Assembly: GCF_001894765.1 (NCBI RefSeq) | Contig: NZ_BCWV01000001.1 | Location: forward strand, 124,001 to 188,000 | Direction of reading: 5' to 3' | Source: Rhodococcoides corynebacterioides NBRC 14404 | GTDB taxonomy: Bacteria; Actinomycetota; Actinomycetes; Mycobacteriales; Mycobacteriaceae | Length of the DNA stretch: 64,000 nt | In this document: positions 11,123 through 19,777 of the stretch, piece by piece | How positions within the stretch are numbered: position 1 is the first letter of the stretch | How the letters are laid out: each line of letters starts with the position of its first letter | The notes under the pieces: model-generated | Seen by the model: the letters and a program-made list of their open reading frames with translations, nothing else | The model's database searches: none | What the model was told of the DNA's origin: nothing | Program-made: the position numbers and the translations under genes

Positions 11123-11995
11123 ATGACGGTCATCGCGGTCACCGGAGCAACGGGACAGTTCGGCTCGGCGGCGGTGCGCACGCTGCTCGGGCGCGGTGTC
11201 GCGGCGGACAGCGTCGTCGCCGTCGTCCGGAATGCGGAGAAGGCGGCAGACCTGGCCGCGAAGGGTGTCATCGTGCGGGTGGCCGACTACACCGATCCCG
11301 CTGCGCTGCGCACGGCGCTCGACGGAGTGGACCGTCTGCTGCTCGTCTCGGGCTCCGAGGTGGGACAGCGAGAAGTGCAGCACCGCAACGTCATTGCCGC
11401 TGCCGAGGAGGCCGGTGTGTCGCTGATCGCGTACACCAGCCTGCTGAGGGCGGACACCAGCACCATCGGACTGGCGCCCGAACACGTCGCCACGGAACAG
11501 ATGCTCGCGGCCTCGCCGTTGGCCGCCGTCGTCCTGCGCAACACCTGGTACTGGGAGAACTACGCGGCCTCGATCGAGTCCGCCGCGCAGAGCGGGGTGC
11601 TGCTGGGCAGCGGCGATGACGGTCGTATCGCGGGGGCGGCGCGCGCCGACCTGGCCGAGGCCGCCGCCCTGGTGATCAGCGCCCCGGACGGCTCGGCGGA
11701 TATCGAGGACGGGGCCGTGCTCGAACTCGCCGGACCGGCCGTGAACTACTCCGAGCTGGCCGATGCCATCGCCCGGGTGTCGGGCGCCGCGGTCACGTAC
11801 CGCAACGTCACCTCCGCCGAGCACGCCGAGGTGCTCACCGGCGCCGGACTGCCGGCGCCGGTGGTCGACCTGCTCGTGAACGCCGACGCCGGGATCGCCC
11901 GCGGCGACCTGTACTCGGAGTCGGACGATCTCGCGCGAGTGCTGGGCCGCGCGCCCTCGACCGCGGCGGAAGCCCTGCAGGCAACCGCCGGCTGA
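11123..11995 (+). CDS. NmrA/QorB-like NAD(P)-dependent quinone oxidoreductase
   Basis: A 290-residue atypical short-chain dehydrogenase. The dinucleotide-binding motif VTGATGQFG is at residues ~5-13, an NmrA-like VVRNAEKAADLAAKGV region binds or discriminates NADP, and ISYTSLL-like residues (LIAYTSLLRAD) occur where the classical SDR YxxxK is missing. QorB/YtfG homologues reduce quinones. AGGGAGCG precedes the ATG. The divergent HxlR gene suggests redox or electrophile-induced expression, as in known YtfH/YtfG and QorR systems. Confidence 0.88.
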   Translation: MTVIAVTGATGQFGSAAVRTLLGRGVAADSVVAVVRNAEKAADLAAKGVIVRVADYTDPAALRTALDGVDRLLLVSGSEVGQREVQHRNVIAAAEEAGVSLIAYTSLLRADTSTIGLAPEHVATEQMLAASPLAAVVLRNTWYWENYAASIESAAQSGVLLGSGDDGRIAGAARADLAEAAALVISAPDGSADIEDGAVLELAGPAVNYSELADAIARVSGAAVTYRNVTSAEHAEVLTGAGLPAPVVDLLVNADAGIARGDLYSESDDLARVLGRAPSTAAEALQATAG

Positions 11996-12040
11996 ACGCC
12001 GCCGGGCCCCGCCGGTCGAACGCCGCCGGACCCCACCCGG

Positions 12041-14014
12041 TCAGGCGTCGCTCGACGCCGTCCGTGCCACGTAGTCGCCGAACCATCGCAGGGCGTCGGG
12101 ATCGTCGATCGATTCGGGGTCGGCGACGACGGCGGGGTCCGCGCCGAGAAGTACCTTCTTGACGGGGATCTCGAGCTTCTTGCCGGTGCGGGTGTGCGGG
12201 ACGGCCGGAATGGCGACGATGTCGTCGGGCACGTGGCGGGGCGAGGCCTCGGTCCGCAGCGCCGTCGCGATGGTCTCGCGAAGCCTGTCGTCGACCTCGC
12301 GGCCCGGTGCGGGGACGACGAACAGCGGCATCCAGTACGAGCCGTCGGCGCGTTCGACCCCCACCACGAGGGCTTCCTCGACGTCGGGGAGATGTTCGAC
12401 CACGGAGTAGATGTCGGCGCTGCCCATGCGAATACCGTTGCGATTCAGCGTCGCATCGGACCGGCCGTGAATGATCACGCCGCCGCGCTCGGTGACGGTG
12501 ATGGAATCGCCGTGCCGCCAGACTCCAGGGTAGGTGGAGAAGTAGGCGTCGGCGTAGCGGTCACCGGTCTCGTCGTTCCAGAACCCCACGGGCATCGACG
12601 GCATCGGTGCGGTGATCACCATCTCACCGGATTCCCCGATCACGCTCCGGCCGTGGTCGTTCCACGCTTCGAGGGCGACGCCGAGGGCGACGGCGGGGAT
12701 CTCGCCCGGTCGGACCGGCACGTCGGTGGGCGCGCAGACGAACGCGCTCACCACGTCGGTGCCGCCGGAGATGGACGCGACGTGGACGTGGTCCCCGACG
12801 TGCTGCTCCACCCAGGCATGGGCCGACGCGGGCATCACCGATCCGGTCACGCCGAGCATGCGAACGAGGCGGAGGTCGTGCTCGCGGCCCGGCTCGACTC
12901 CGGCGGTCTCGCACTGGGCGAGGTACGCGGGGCTGGTACCCAGGACGGTCACGCGGTGCCGGGCCGCCAACTCCCACAGCGTCCCCGTCGCGGGTGCCGC
13001 GGGACTGCCGTCGTAACAGACGACGGTGGCTCCGCACAGCAGCCCGGCGAGGAGGTAGTTCCACATCATCCAGCTCGGGGAGGTGTACCAGAAGAACACG
13101 TCCTCGGGTCCGATGTCCGATTGCAGCGCAGCGGATTTCACGTGCTCGAGCACCACTCCGCCGTGTCCGTGGACGATGCCCTTCGGCTTGCCGGTGGTGC
13201 CCGAGGAGAACAGGATCCACAGCGGGTGGTCGAACGGCACGGGCTCCGGAACCACCGTGGGGACGTCGTCGCCGTCGCGCATCAGGTCGGCCCAGGACGT
13301 GGCCCCGGGCACGTCCGTGCCGAGGCGGGAGAAGGCGATGACGTGGCGCAGGCTCGGGACGGCGTCGCGCAGTTCCGCCGCGGCGTCGCGGCGGTCGCGG
13401 TCCTTGCCGGCGAAGCGGTACCCGTCGGCGGTGACGAGGACCACCGGTTCGGTCTGACCGAGACGGTCCGCGGCGGCGGCCGGGGAGTAGTCCTGCCCGC
13501 ACGAGGTCCACACGGCGCCGAGCGACGCGGTGGCGAGGAACGCGATCGCGGCCTCGGCGGTATTGGGAACGTAGCCGGCGACGCGGTCACCGCGTCCGAC
13601 GCCGAGCGAGCGCAGAGCGTCGGCGATCACCGACACCTCGTGGACCAGGTCGCGCCAGGTCACGGTGCGGGTGTCGGGGCCACCCGGTTCGGCGTCGTCG
13701 ACGATCGCGACGGCCTCCGGCCGCGCGTCGGCATGGCGCAGGACCGTCTCGACGTAGTTGAGGGTGGTGCCGCGGTAGAACTGTCGGCCGGAGAAGACGC
13801 GGGGATCGTCGGACGGAGTGATCACGGCGTCCTCGAGGTGGCCGCCCAGTCGAATGTCGAAGAACGAGCGCACCGACTCCCAGAACGCCGCCGGGTCGGC
13901 GACGGACCACGCCTGCAGGCCGGCGTAGTCGGTGACGGCCCCGTCGGCGGTGGACGCCGGGCTGTCGGCCAGGAATGTTTCGAGAACGCTCGTTCGTGAC
14001 ATGCTCCACATCAT
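12041..14014 (-). CDS. aacS: acetoacetate-CoA ligase
   Basis: A ~657-residue ANL-superfamily enzyme that activates acetoacetate to acetoacetyl-CoA with ATP. The N-terminal ACS-type domain contains DPAAFWESVRSFFDI and GTTLNYVETVLRH, the P-loop is LFSSGTTGKPKGI (residues ~265-277), later comes GRSDATLNRNGIRMG, and the catalytic lysine is in TRTGKKLEIPVKK. The length fits acetoacetyl-CoA synthetase. Several starts are possible within 40 bp; I chose MMWS, with MSRTS four codons later as an alternative. The upstream region holds a phased repeat array that is probably regulatory. Confidence 0.9.
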   Translation of the reverse strand: MMWSMSRTSVLETFLADSPASTADGAVTDYAGLQAWSVADPAAFWESVRSFFDIRLGGHLEDAVITPSDDPRVFSGRQFYRGTTLNYVETVLRHADARPEAVAIVDDAEPGGPDTRTVTWRDLVHEVSVIADALRSLGVGRGDRVAGYVPNTAEAAIAFLATASLGAVWTSCGQDYSPAAAADRLGQTEPVVLVTADGYRFAGKDRDRRDAAAELRDAVPSLRHVIAFSRLGTDVPGATSWADLMRDGDDVPTVVPEPVPFDHPLWILFSSGTTGKPKGIVHGHGGVVLEHVKSAALQSDIGPEDVFFWYTSPSWMMWNYLLAGLLCGATVVCYDGSPAAPATGTLWELAARHRVTVLGTSPAYLAQCETAGVEPGREHDLRLVRMLGVTGSVMPASAHAWVEQHVGDHVHVASISGGTDVVSAFVCAPTDVPVRPGEIPAVALGVALEAWNDHGRSVIGESGEMVITAPMPSMPVGFWNDETGDRYADAYFSTYPGVWRHGDSITVTERGGVIIHGRSDATLNRNGIRMGSADIYSVVEHLPDVEEALVVGVERADGSYWMPLFVVPAPGREVDDRLRETIATALRTEASPRHVPDDIVAIPAVPHTRTGKKLEIPVKKVLLGADPAVVADPESIDDPDALRWFGDYVARTASSDA

Positions 14015-14041
14015 CTCCGGTCGCCCTGTCACCATTGCCAC

Positions 14042-14079
14042 CGTGACCTGTTCGTGATCTTTCGTGACCCTTTCGTGAC
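14042..14079. repeat. four helically phased CGTGA repeats upstream of acetoacetate-CoA ligase
   Basis: The pentamer CGTGA occurs four times beginning at 14042, 14053, 14063 and 14074, that is every 10-11 bp on the same strand. The two right-hand copies extend to TTTCGTGAC. Helical spacing means all copies face the same side of DNA, as expected for cooperative binding by a regulator. The array lies 28 bp before the ligase start and could also affect the divergent STAS gene. Confidence 0.6.
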
Positions 14080-14199
14080 ATTCGGGGCGGTCGGGACGAG
14101 ACTCCGGTCGATCAGGATTGCATGCAAGGCGGTCCAGAGACGGGCCGGACGCGTCATGCCCGGCAGCACCGCCGTCGGGTGCAAGAAGAGAGACTCGAC

Positions 14200-14568
14200 A
14201 TGACCCAGGACTCTCCCGCTTCTCTCGCCACCCTGCTCGCCGACCCGGTGGACACCCCGTTCGACCTGCATGTCAGCGGCAGCACCGTCCACGTGTCCGG
14301 CGACATCGATCTTGTCACCGCACCGCGGCTGGAAAACACCGTCCGCGGTGCGGTGACAGCCGGCACCGCCGTTCGTCTCGATCTCTCCGGCGTCGAGTTC
14401 TTCTCCAGCGCCGGCGTCACCGCCCTGGAGAACGTCCTGCGTGACCTGCCCGGCGGTATCGAGGCCGTGATCGCACCGTCACCTCGGGTGCTCCGGACAC
14501 TGACGATTCTCGGCCTGGACCGCAGCGTTCCCGTCGTCGCCGACTCGGCGGACCTCACGACGCACTGA
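14200..14568 (+). CDS. STAS-domain anti-sigma factor antagonist
   Basis: A 122-residue STAS protein, probably of the SpoIIAA/RsbV type. Central strand-helix VSGDIDLVTAPRLEN is followed by LDLSGVEFFSSAGVTAL, where the FSSAG serine is the usual phosphorylation site. Unphosphorylated antagonist would bind a HATPase anti-sigma kinase and free a general-stress sigma factor. A HATPase anti-sigma protein is encoded 20 kb away at 34218-34658; a link between them is inference. An AAGAAGAGAG ribosome-binding region precedes ATG. The first ~30 residues are an extension before the STAS core. Confidence 0.88.
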   Translation: MTQDSPASLATLLADPVDTPFDLHVSGSTVHVSGDIDLVTAPRLENTVRGAVTAGTAVRLDLSGVEFFSSAGVTALENVLRDLPGGIEAVIAPSPRVLRTLTILGLDRSVPVVADSADLTTH

Positions 14569-14573
14569 CGCGT

Positions 14574-14615
14574 CGACGACAACGCCCCCGCCTGCAGGCG
14601 GGGGCGTTGTCGTCG
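14574..14615. terminator. bidirectional terminator, 42-bp perfect palindrome
   Basis: A perfect palindrome of two 19-bp arms with a TGCA centre, GC-rich in the middle, lies between the convergent STAS and zinc alcohol dehydrogenase genes. It can serve both. There is no long T run, which is common for actinobacterial terminators. Confidence 0.85.
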
Positions 14616-14638
14616 TTCGGGACCGGCGGACGGTTCGA

Positions 14639-15820
14639 CTACGGAGTGAGAACGACCTTGACAGCGCCGTCCTGCTTCTTCTGGAACACCTCGTACATGT
14701 GCGGTGCGTCGTCGAGCGGGACGGTGTGGGTGGCGAAATCGTCCACACCCAGCGGGTCGTCGTCGGTCAGCAGCGGCAGGATGTCGTCGACCCACCGCTT
14801 GACGTTCGCCTGCCCCATGTGGAGCCGGAGCTGCTTGTCGAACATGGTCAGCAGCGGCAACGGGTCCGCAGCACCGCCGTACACACCCGACAGGGAGATC
14901 GTCCCGCCACGCCGGGCGATGTCGATGGCCGAGTACAGCGCGTCGAGTCGGTCCACCCCGGCGCGCTGCATCATCGGCTTGCTCAGCGCGTCGGGAAGCA
15001 GTCCGGCCAGCTGCTGCGTCACTTTCGCGACCGGTGATCCGTGCGCCTCCATGCCCACGGCGTCCACGACGGAGTCGGTCCCGCGCCCGTCCGTCAGATC
15101 GCGGATCGCATCGCCGACCCGGCCCTTCGCGTCGCGCAGGTCGACGGTCTCGATGCCCCGCGCGGTCGCTCGGGCGAGACGTTCGGGAACGAGGTCGACG
15201 GCGATCACGCGGTATCCGAGATGGGTTCCGATCCGCGCCGCCATGTCTCCGATGGGCCCGAGGCCCAGGACGGCCAGCGTGCCGCCGTCGGGCACGTCGG
15301 CGTACTGCACGGCCTGCCAGGCCGTCGGCAGCACATCGGAGAGGTAGACGAAGCGCTGGTCGGCCGGCCCGTCCGGGACCTTGATGTGGGTGAAGTTCGC
15401 GTGCGGAACACGGAGGTACTGCGCCTGGCCGCCGGGCACCGAGCCGTAGAGCTCGGAGTAGCCGAACAGTGCCGCGCCCATACCGGTGTCGCGGACCTGC
15501 GTGGTCTCGCACTGGGTGTAGAGGAGCTTGTCGCACATGTGACAGCTGCCGCAGGAGATCTGGAACGGGATGACGACACGGTCGCCGGGCGAGAGCTCGG
15601 TGACCTCGCTGCCGACCTCGCGCACGATGCCCATCGGCTCGTGCCCGAGGATGTCGCCGGGATTCATGAACGGGCCCAGCACCTCGTAGAGGTGCAGGTC
15701 GGACCCGCAGATGTTGGTGGACGTGACCTCGATGATCGCGTCGGTGGGGTGTTCGATGCGGGGATCGGGCACGGTGTCGACACGGACGTCGCGCTTGCCG
15801 TGCCAGGTGACTGCCTTCAT
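14639..15820 (-). CDS. zinc-dependent alcohol/formaldehyde dehydrogenase
   Basis: A 393-residue medium-chain dehydrogenase. The catalytic-zinc cysteine is in TNICGSDLH with GHEPMG following, the structural-zinc cysteines are in CGSCHMCDKLLYTQC, and the cofactor motif is VLGLGPIGDMA. The long insert between the cofactor domain and C-terminus resembles glutathione-independent formaldehyde dehydrogenase and related enzymes, so small aldehydes or alcohols are likely substrates. GAGGAG stands 9 bp before the ATG. It is 28 bp downstream of the SDR gene on the same strand and is probably co-transcribed with it. Confidence 0.9.
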   Translation of the reverse strand: MKAVTWHGKRDVRVDTVPDPRIEHPTDAIIEVTSTNICGSDLHLYEVLGPFMNPGDILGHEPMGIVREVGSEVTELSPGDRVVIPFQISCGSCHMCDKLLYTQCETTQVRDTGMGAALFGYSELYGSVPGGQAQYLRVPHANFTHIKVPDGPADQRFVYLSDVLPTAWQAVQYADVPDGGTLAVLGLGPIGDMAARIGTHLGYRVIAVDLVPERLARATARGIETVDLRDAKGRVGDAIRDLTDGRGTDSVVDAVGMEAHGSPVAKVTQQLAGLLPDALSKPMMQRAGVDRLDALYSAIDIARRGGTISLSGVYGGAADPLPLLTMFDKQLRLHMGQANVKRWVDDILPLLTDDDPLGVDDFATHTVPLDDAPHMYEVFQKKQDGAVKVVLTP

Positions 15821-15848
15821 GGAATGGCTCCTCGGGGGTTGGGTGCGG

Positions 15849-16760
15849 TCAGAGAATCGGTGACCCGCCGGTCACGCCGATGACCTGGCCGGTGACGTAG
15901 CTGGAGTCGTCGGATGCGAGATAGACGTAGGCGGGGGCGAGCTCGGCGGGATGCCCGGCGCGGCCCAGCGGCGCCTGGTCGCCGAATCCCTCGACCATGT
16001 CCGGCGGCATCGTGGCGGGGATCAGCGGAGTCCAGATGGGGCCGGGCGCAACCACGTTGACGCGGATACCGCGCGACGCGACGTCCTGCGCCAGGCCCTT
16101 CGAGAAGTTGATGATGCCCGCCTTGGTCGTGGCGTAGTCGAGCAGTTCCGGAGAGGGGCTCACTCCCTGCACCGACGAGGTGTTGACGATCGTCGATCCC
16201 GGTTCCATGACGGCGACGGCCTTCTTCGACAGCCAGAACAGCGCGTAGAGGTTGGTCTTCAGCACGCGGTCGAACTGTTCGGTGGTGATGTCGGCGATAC
16301 CGCCGCTCTGCGCCATCTGGAACGCGGCATTGTTCACCAGGATGTCGATGCCGCCGAGGTCCCGGACGGTGGTGTCGATGAGGTCGGCGCAGAACTCCTC
16401 CGAGCGGATGTCGCCCGGTGCCCGCACGGCCTTCCGGCCGGCCTCCTCCACCAGACGAGCCGTCTCCTGCGCGTCCTCCTCCTCGTCCGACAGGTAGCTC
16501 AGCACCACGTCCGCGCCCTCTCGGGCGAACGCGAGAGCGACGGCGCGACCGATGCCGGAATCGGCCCCGGTGATCAGGGCCCGGCGGCCGGTCAATCGTC
16601 CGGACCCGCGGTACGACGTCTCGCCGTGGTCGGGCGTCGTGACCAGGTCACGGGTGAGACCGGGATGGGAAATCGGTTGCTGCGCAGCACGGTCCGGTGC
16701 CGGGAAGGCGTGGACGGGGTCGCGCAGGGGGCGGGGAGATGCGGCGGCGTCGTCGGTCAT
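15849..16760 (-). CDS. SDR family oxidoreductase, general-stress type
   Basis: A 303-residue classical short-chain dehydrogenase with a ~40-residue N-terminal extension (PISHPGLTRDL...) typical of the stress SDRs YhdF/YhxC/YghA. The cofactor loop is ITGADSGIG, the NNAAF motif follows, catalytic Ser is in NTSSVQG and Tyr-x-x-x-Lys in YATTKAG. A proline-rich PGPIWTPLIPATMP and VTGGSPIL terminus agree. A GGTT-N15-GGGTAC element just upstream looks like a general-stress promoter. The downstream dehydrogenase probably shares the transcript. Confidence 0.92.
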   Translation of the reverse strand: MTDDAAASPRPLRDPVHAFPAPDRAAQQPISHPGLTRDLVTTPDHGETSYRGSGRLTGRRALITGADSGIGRAVALAFAREGADVVLSYLSDEEEDAQETARLVEEAGRKAVRAPGDIRSEEFCADLIDTTVRDLGGIDILVNNAAFQMAQSGGIADITTEQFDRVLKTNLYALFWLSKKAVAVMEPGSTIVNTSSVQGVSPSPELLDYATTKAGIINFSKGLAQDVASRGIRVNVVAPGPIWTPLIPATMPPDMVEGFGDQAPLGRAGHPAELAPAYVYLASDDSSYVTGQVIGVTGGSPIL

Positions 16761-16767
16761 GCCGGGC

Positions 16768-16792
16768 CGGGTACCCGCCGATCGGCGCGGGA
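16768..16792 (-). promoter_or_regulatory. candidate SigF/SigB-type promoter for the SDR gene
   Basis: Read on the minus strand the sequence gives GGTT, 15 bp, then GGGTAC, ending 7 bp before the ATG. It differs from the consensus in one position of each box. The gene product belongs to a stress-SDR group, which supports the call. Confidence 0.5.
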
Positions 16793-16808
16793 ACCGTGAT
16801 CGGCCGGG

Positions 16809-17861
16809 TCAGCGTCGGCGCGCGAGCACCGCCGCGAGTCCCGAGGCGTCGTGTTGGACCCGGCCGTCCTCGATGCGGACGAATCCGCCCGCCCAGGACG
16901 GGTCGGAATCGGCGGCGGCCTGTGGGTCCGTGGTGCCCTCGGCGTCGGTCCCGTCGTGGGCCGTCACCGTCAGCGCTCGACGGATGGCGTCGTCGACGCC
17001 GATCGGGTCCCCCACCGCGTCGGCGAATTCGCTCGTCACGGCGTTGCCGCGCCGCGCGACCATGTCGTGGTGGAGGCTGTCCACCAGTGAGATCACCGTT
17101 CCCCGCGGCATGCCGGTGATGGCAGCGACGGCGCGTCCGACCACCGGGGTGGGCACGAACGGCACGCGGAACTGCGGCCGGGCGAGGTCGGCCACCGCGG
17201 CATACCGTTGCAGCAGTTGGGGATACGTCATGACCTCGGTGCCGCCGATGTCGAAGGAGCCCGGTACGGGCCGTTCGCCGAGCGCGGCCGCGATCACCTG
17301 CAGCACGTCCGCCGTGGCGATGGGCTGGACCTTCTTGACCATCCACGACGGCACCGGGGTGGCGGGAAGTCGTTCCACCATGCGGCGCACCAGTTCGAAC
17401 GACGTCGAACCCGAGCCGAGCACGATGGCCGCGCGCAGCACCGTCGACGTGACCGAGGACTCGGTGAAGACCTCCTCCACCTGCAGGCGTGAGCGGATGT
17501 GGTCGGACAACTCCGTCCGATCGTCCGGCACGTGGCCGGAGAGGTAGACGATTCGGTCGACACCGTGCTTCTCGGCGGCGCGGGCGACGGCCTCGGCGGC
17601 CTCGCGGTCCTTGCGGACGAAATCGCCGTCGTCCATCGAATGCACCAGATAGACGACGGCGTCGGCGGTGCGGAGGGCCGAGTCGATCGAGTCGGGGTCG
17701 GTGATGTCGAAATGAACCGGCGTGACGCGCTCGCCCCAGCTGAAGGAGTCCGCCTTGCCGTCGTCCCGCATCGCCGCGAGCACGTCGTGCCCGTCCGCGA
17801 GAAGGATCGGGACGAGCCGGGAACCGATGTACCCGGTGGAGCCGGTGACGAGAATGCGCAC
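16809..17861 (-). CDS. NAD(P)-binding SDR-like protein (NmrA / complex I NDUFA9-like)
   Basis: A 350-residue extended/atypical SDR. The N-terminal cofactor motif is VTGSTGYIGSRLV, acidic loops follow, then VVYLVHSMDDGDF and RIVYLSGHVPDD, a pattern typical of actinobacterial proteins annotated as NAD(P)H-binding or epimerase-like. The usual YxxxK is not obvious, so a non-catalytic or quinone-related role is possible. The C-terminal ~60 residues are variable and acidic. A candidate stress promoter lies 30 bp upstream. The PhlG-like gene lies behind that promoter on the same strand. Confidence 0.8.
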   Translation of the reverse strand: MRILVTGSTGYIGSRLVPILLADGHDVLAAMRDDGKADSFSWGERVTPVHFDITDPDSIDSALRTADAVVYLVHSMDDGDFVRKDREAAEAVARAAEKHGVDRIVYLSGHVPDDRTELSDHIRSRLQVEEVFTESSVTSTVLRAAIVLGSGSTSFELVRRMVERLPATPVPSWMVKKVQPIATADVLQVIAAALGERPVPGSFDIGGTEVMTYPQLLQRYAAVADLARPQFRVPFVPTPVVGRAVAAITGMPRGTVISLVDSLHHDMVARRGNAVTSEFADAVGDPIGVDDAIRRALTVTAHDGTDAEGTTDPQAAADSDPSWAGGFVRIEDGRVQHDASGLAAVLARRR

Positions 17862-17890
17862 GCAGATGCCTTTCGAGAGGAACCTGCGGA

Positions 17891-17915
17891 ATACCCCCTC
17901 GTCACCGGCTCAAGC
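17891..17915 (-). promoter_or_regulatory. candidate SigF/SigB-type promoter
   Basis: On the minus strand GCTT, 15 bp, then GGGTAT stands ~30 bp before the SDR-like gene. The -10 box is a perfect match to the stress consensus; the -35 box has one mismatch and the spacer is one base short. Confidence 0.5.
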
Positions 17916-17920
17916 GGTGG

Positions 17921-18856
17921 TCAGGAGAATTCGGCGTGGAGCTCGGGCAGGAACCGCGCCAGGTGGTTCATCTCCGAGCCGCAGTGCAACAGGAGGTCCC
18001 GGCCCAGCTCGAGGGAGAGGTCCAGATCGCTCGGATCGACGGCCGGCCCGCGGGCGACGGCGCACGCGGCCTGCACCACGTCCGGCACCTTGAGTCCGCG
18101 AATGTTGAGGAAGAACCGGCTCCGCATCTCGGCGCCGCCGGGGATCGGACGCACCTGGTGCGCCAGCCAGCCCAGGTCGACCGGGGCGATACTGCTCCCC
18201 ACGCGGCCGAACACGATGGTCTGATCGGCGGGGACGGTGAATCCGTGGGCCACCGGATCGCGGAAGTTGATGGCGAGCTGCTGCAGCTTCGGTCCCACGT
18301 ACTCGTCGACGAACGTGGTGTTGCCGATGTACTTCTGCTTGTCCGGAATCGGCCGCCGCGTGCGGTCCTCCGCGAGCGCGGCGAACTGGTGGGCATCGGG
18401 GTGCCACAACTTGTAGCGGGCCGCCTCCGTGGAATGCCAGCCGAACCACCAGTCCCACATCGCCGCGGTCACGCGCGGCATCTCGGTGCGCACGGCGACG
18501 AAGACCACGCCGTCGGGCGAGCGGCCGTAGCCGGTCTCGACGGGGGACAGTCCCGTCGGGCCGAGATCGCGGGTGAGGCTCTCGAATCGGGGAACGGCCG
18601 CCGGGGCCAGCGCGGGGCCGGCGTAGGCCTGCTGGACGACGGCCCGGGGCGGCGCCGTCCGCGGCTCGAAGTACTTGGCGTAGGGCTTCGCGAAGTCCGC
18701 GTCCCGGTAGCCGGGGTATCGCGGGGCGCAGGTGGGGGGCAGCAGGGGCCCGGCAGCGGCACGGCCGCCGGTGACGGTGGTGGAGGCGACGCCGACGCTC
18801 GCCGCGACGGCGAGACCGAGCGCGGCGCGGCGGCCGATGACGCGATTTCTCAACAT
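17921..18856 (-). CDS. secreted DAPG-hydrolase (PhlG)-like protein
   Basis: A 311-residue protein with a twin-arginine type signal: RNRVIGRRAALGLAVAA, then a hydrophobic stretch and an AAAG cleavage region near residue 36. The mature part carries WWFGWHSTEAARYKLWHP and DAHQF, the signature of the 2,4-diacetylphloroglucinol hydrolase (PhlG) group, which uses a zinc ion held by His and Glu residues to cleave C-C bonds of acylphloroglucinols. Export by Tat fits a metalloenzyme folded in the cytoplasm. The substrate in this organism is unknown; an acyl-phenolic compound is inferred. Confidence 0.75.
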   Translation of the reverse strand: MLRNRVIGRRAALGLAVAASVGVASTTVTGGRAAAGPLLPPTCAPRYPGYRDADFAKPYAKYFEPRTAPPRAVVQQAYAGPALAPAAVPRFESLTRDLGPTGLSPVETGYGRSPDGVVFVAVRTEMPRVTAAMWDWWFGWHSTEAARYKLWHPDAHQFAALAEDRTRRPIPDKQKYIGNTTFVDEYVGPKLQQLAINFRDPVAHGFTVPADQTIVFGRVGSSIAPVDLGWLAHQVRPIPGGAEMRSRFFLNIRGLKVPDVVQAACAVARGPAVDPSDLDLSLELGRDLLLHCGSEMNHLARFLPELHAEFS

Positions 18857-19135
18857 CTGTCAAGGAGACGGCGTACGGTGACCCCTGTCAAACCCCCGGC
18901 GCGAATTTGTCGCGATTCACCAGGTCGATCGGTCGATCGGCCGCTGACGGGGGGCGCGAGCGGCCCCGGTGTGTGCCACTGTTCGGGACCGCCGTGGGCG
19001 GCCGGGGGTGATGATCGCGGTCGGGGGGAGCGGCGGTGACGGCCGGTGGGTCGTCCCCGTCGCTGCGGGTCACACTCGGATTGCAGATGCGACGTGCGCG
19101 TCCGCATCGTCGTGCAGGACCGTAGAGTCACGGCC

Positions 19136-19735
19136 GTGATCACGCGGGACCGAGACGAGGGTGCGACGACGGTGTCGAAGCCCGATCGTCGCGCTCTGAT
19201 CGCCCGGGCCGCCGTCGCCGTCCTGGCGGAGCGCGGGCCACGCGGTTTCACCCATCGCGCCGTCGACCAGGCGACGGGCCTCGGCGCCGGCGCTGTGAAC
19301 TATCACGCGCCGGACCGCGCGACACTGCTGTCGCTGGCACTCGAGGAAGTGTTCCGACGAGACATGGCGGTGGCTGCCGCGCACTTCGCCCTCGATCGCT
19401 GGGACCTCGACGCCGTGGTCGACGCGATCGTCGGGTTCGTCACCGACATGTGCAGCGACGACCATCGCGCCCGCGTGATCGCCCGGCACCATTTGCTGGG
19501 CGAAGGACTGGTCCGGCCCGAGATCAAGGCGGTCTTCGATCGCCAGCTCGCCGCCTTCGTCGCGCTGATCGTCGACAAGATGACCGAGGCGGGTTACCCC
19601 GCCACCACCGCCTCGGCCGAGTTGTTCGCCATGTCGGTGGACGGGCTGTTGACCCGTCAGGTGGTGGTGGGGCTCGAACCCCTACCGCCGGAGGAACTTC
19701 CGCGCATAGCCGCCCTCATCGCGCGGCGGTGGTGA
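19136..19735 (+). CDS. TetR family transcriptional regulator
   Basis: A ~199-residue regulator. The N-terminal helix-turn-helix is RALIARAAVAVLAERG ... FTHRAVDQATGLGAGAVNYH, where the normal recognition-helix ending YYHF appears as NYHAPDR. The C-terminal ligand domain is helical. GTG is used; a second GTG 36 bp later is equally plausible. It is divergent from the PhlG-like gene (280 bp gap) and convergent with hsp20. The intergenic region has no palindrome I can support, so its target is unknown. Confidence 0.85.
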   Translation: MITRDRDEGATTVSKPDRRALIARAAVAVLAERGPRGFTHRAVDQATGLGAGAVNYHAPDRATLLSLALEEVFRRDMAVAAAHFALDRWDLDAVVDAIVGFVTDMCSDDHRARVIARHHLLGEGLVRPEIKAVFDRQLAAFVALIVDKMTEAGYPATTASAELFAMSVDGLLTRQVVVGLEPLPPEELPRIAALIARRW

Positions 19736-19777
19736 GCACCGGGACGGGCTCGACCCGCCCCGGAGCTACTGGGTGCA

